Below are positions 24,016-24,546 of a stretch of DNA of 24,546 bases, one piece after another. The notes under the pieces were generated by a model that worked only from the letters and a program-made list of their open reading frames with translations, searched no databases and was not told the origin of the DNA. The position numbers and the translations under genes were made by a program. Source of the DNA: CAYNBT01 sp964396025 (GTDB taxonomy: Bacteria; Patescibacteriota; WWE3; UBA101185; UBA10185). Within the stretch, counting starts at the first letter, position 1. Each line of letters begins with the position of its first letter. The stretch spans positions 1 to 24,546 of the forward strand of contig CAYNBT010000014.1 of assembly GCA_964396025.1 (NCBI GenBank), in the 5' to 3' direction.

Positions 24016-24501
24016 TCAGATCCTCTCCGAGAGTACTTTAACCTTGAGGAGCACCCGGCGCAGCGCGTAATAAACAAGGATATTAATGAAAAACAAAGCC
24101 AATAAAGCTAGTGGAACAAAAACTGATCCGGTTTTTGCAATCAAGGCAGTTGTACCCATCACAGCAAGCAATGTAATCACTGCTAAAATGCTATCAGTAA
24201 AGTCCACATGAGTAAGCCACTTTACAGTATGAAGAACAGTTCCGGTTATTAACCACCAGAAAAAGAAACCCTGCATTATGTCTTGGCTGTTTAGTGCCGC
24301 ATCCCCATCTTTTATGCCTAATGCAACAAAAAGAACTCTTACAAAAGAAGTTTCAGCCGATGATCCTGCTACCAAAATCATTGCCATAGTAAGACAATAA
24401 AGCACTACATATGTAAGAGGCATATAACTGATATATTCTAAAATAAACTCAAAAATCTTTAATATAGTGACGGGTTTTATAGAAACGTTTCTACTTCGCA
24501 T
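24016..24501 (-). CDS. Four-helix membrane protein, 161 aa, unknown family
   Basis: ATG at 24501 is preferred: TATAAT lies 7 nt upstream, whereas the in-frame TTG at 24522 would lie before that box. The protein has a basic N-terminus (MRSRNVSIKPV), then about four membrane helices at residues 24-46, 78-96, 104-122 and 126-148, and a basic end ALRRVLLKVKVLSERI. The segment between helices 1 and 2 (about 47-77) is polar with several Asp. The family is not recognised. It is the first gene of the minus-strand group, 128 nt from the 66-aa gene. Confidence 0.75.
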   Translation of the reverse strand: MRSRNVSIKPVTILKIFEFILEYISYMPLTYVVLYCLTMAMILVAGSSAETSFVRVLFVALGIKDGDAALNSQDIMQGFFFWWLITGTVLHTVKWLTHVDFTDSILAVITLLAVMGTTALIAKTGSVFVPLALLALFFINILVYYALRRVLLKVKVLSERI

Positions 24502-24508
24502 GTAATAA

Positions 24509-24514
24509 ATTATA
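24509..24514 (-). promoter_or_regulatory. -10 box of the 161-aa gene, leaderless type
   Basis: Perfect TATAAT on the minus strand ends 7 nt before the ATG at 24501. The -35 is not recognisable at 17 bp (CCGCCA). No Shine-Dalgarno. Confidence 0.5.
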
Positions 24515-24546
24515 ACGTACAAGTTGATAAATGGCGGAGGGCATGG

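Noticed and set aside
24531..24546. ATG at 24531 with GGAGGG nearby on plus strand as the start of a new gene
   Set aside because: Only 16 bases remain in the window and the GGAGGG lies after that ATG, so nothing can be supported.
1..24546. UGA recoding as in Gracilibacteria or SR1
   Set aside because: TGA is used as a terminal stop (epsilon, 66-aa gene) and no essential gene contains in-frame TGA.
1..24546. CRISPR array, tRNA, rRNA, insertion sequence or prophage
   Set aside because: I found no spaced identical repeats, cloverleaf, rRNA stretch, transposase or integrase. The tail-fibre-like repeats belong to one cellular surface gene with no other phage genes around it.

Overview
The window looks like a chromosomal segment of a Candidate Phyla Radiation (Patescibacteria) bacterium, perhaps near Microgenomates, Katanobacteria or Dojkabacteria; the phylum is not settled here. 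The reasons are AT-rich DNA with the standard code (TGA acts as stop), a giant repeat-rich surface protein, a small and divergent F-type ATPase operon, compact or reduced versions of ComEC and epsilon, and very few Shine-Dalgarno sites. The sequence contains a 100-N scaffold gap at 9304-9403.

Layout. Positions 1-7612 (minus strand) are one uninterrupted reading frame of at least 2537 codons that runs off the left edge. It has an N-terminal MerR/excisionase-type helix-turn-helix, one membrane helix, then a giant low-cysteine ectodomain built from phage-tail-fibre-like modules. A 183-bp divergent promoter region separates it from a plus-strand ATPase operon (7796-13373): a c-like subunit with a secreted N-terminal domain, b-like, alpha, gamma, beta and epsilon. 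No subunit a or delta is visible. Next come an ArsR-type regulator with leuS (13437-16172), comEA-comEC (16266-17910), argS (17953-19902), a membrane-anchored metallophosphoesterase (19930-20952), ndk (20986-21567), an adenylate-kinase-like gene (21591-22670) and an unknown small gene with a strong ribosome-binding site (22736-23107). A bidirectional terminator at 23123-23166 separates these from four small minus-strand membrane-protein genes (23206-24501), one only 34 codons long.

How it may fit together. The F1 part (alpha, beta, gamma) keeps its nucleotide-binding motifs, so it should hydrolyse or make ATP. The c-like protein keeps the RNP loop, but serine (S242) sits where an ungapped alignment places the ion-carrying Glu/Asp. 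It also carries a domain of about 150 residues that topology places outside the cell. Together with the missing subunit a and the divergently transcribed giant surface protein, this raises the possibility that the F1 motor is coupled to cell-surface structures rather than, or as well as, to ion flow. That is inference. The rest of the window is translation (leuS, argS), nucleotide balance (ndk, adk-like) and DNA uptake (comEA, comEC).

A second theme is expression. At many genes a -10-like hexamer lies only 6-11 nt before the ATG and no Shine-Dalgarno is present, which suggests widespread leaderless mRNAs. Clear Shine-Dalgarno sites are seen at only three genes (comEC, 22736 and 23427).
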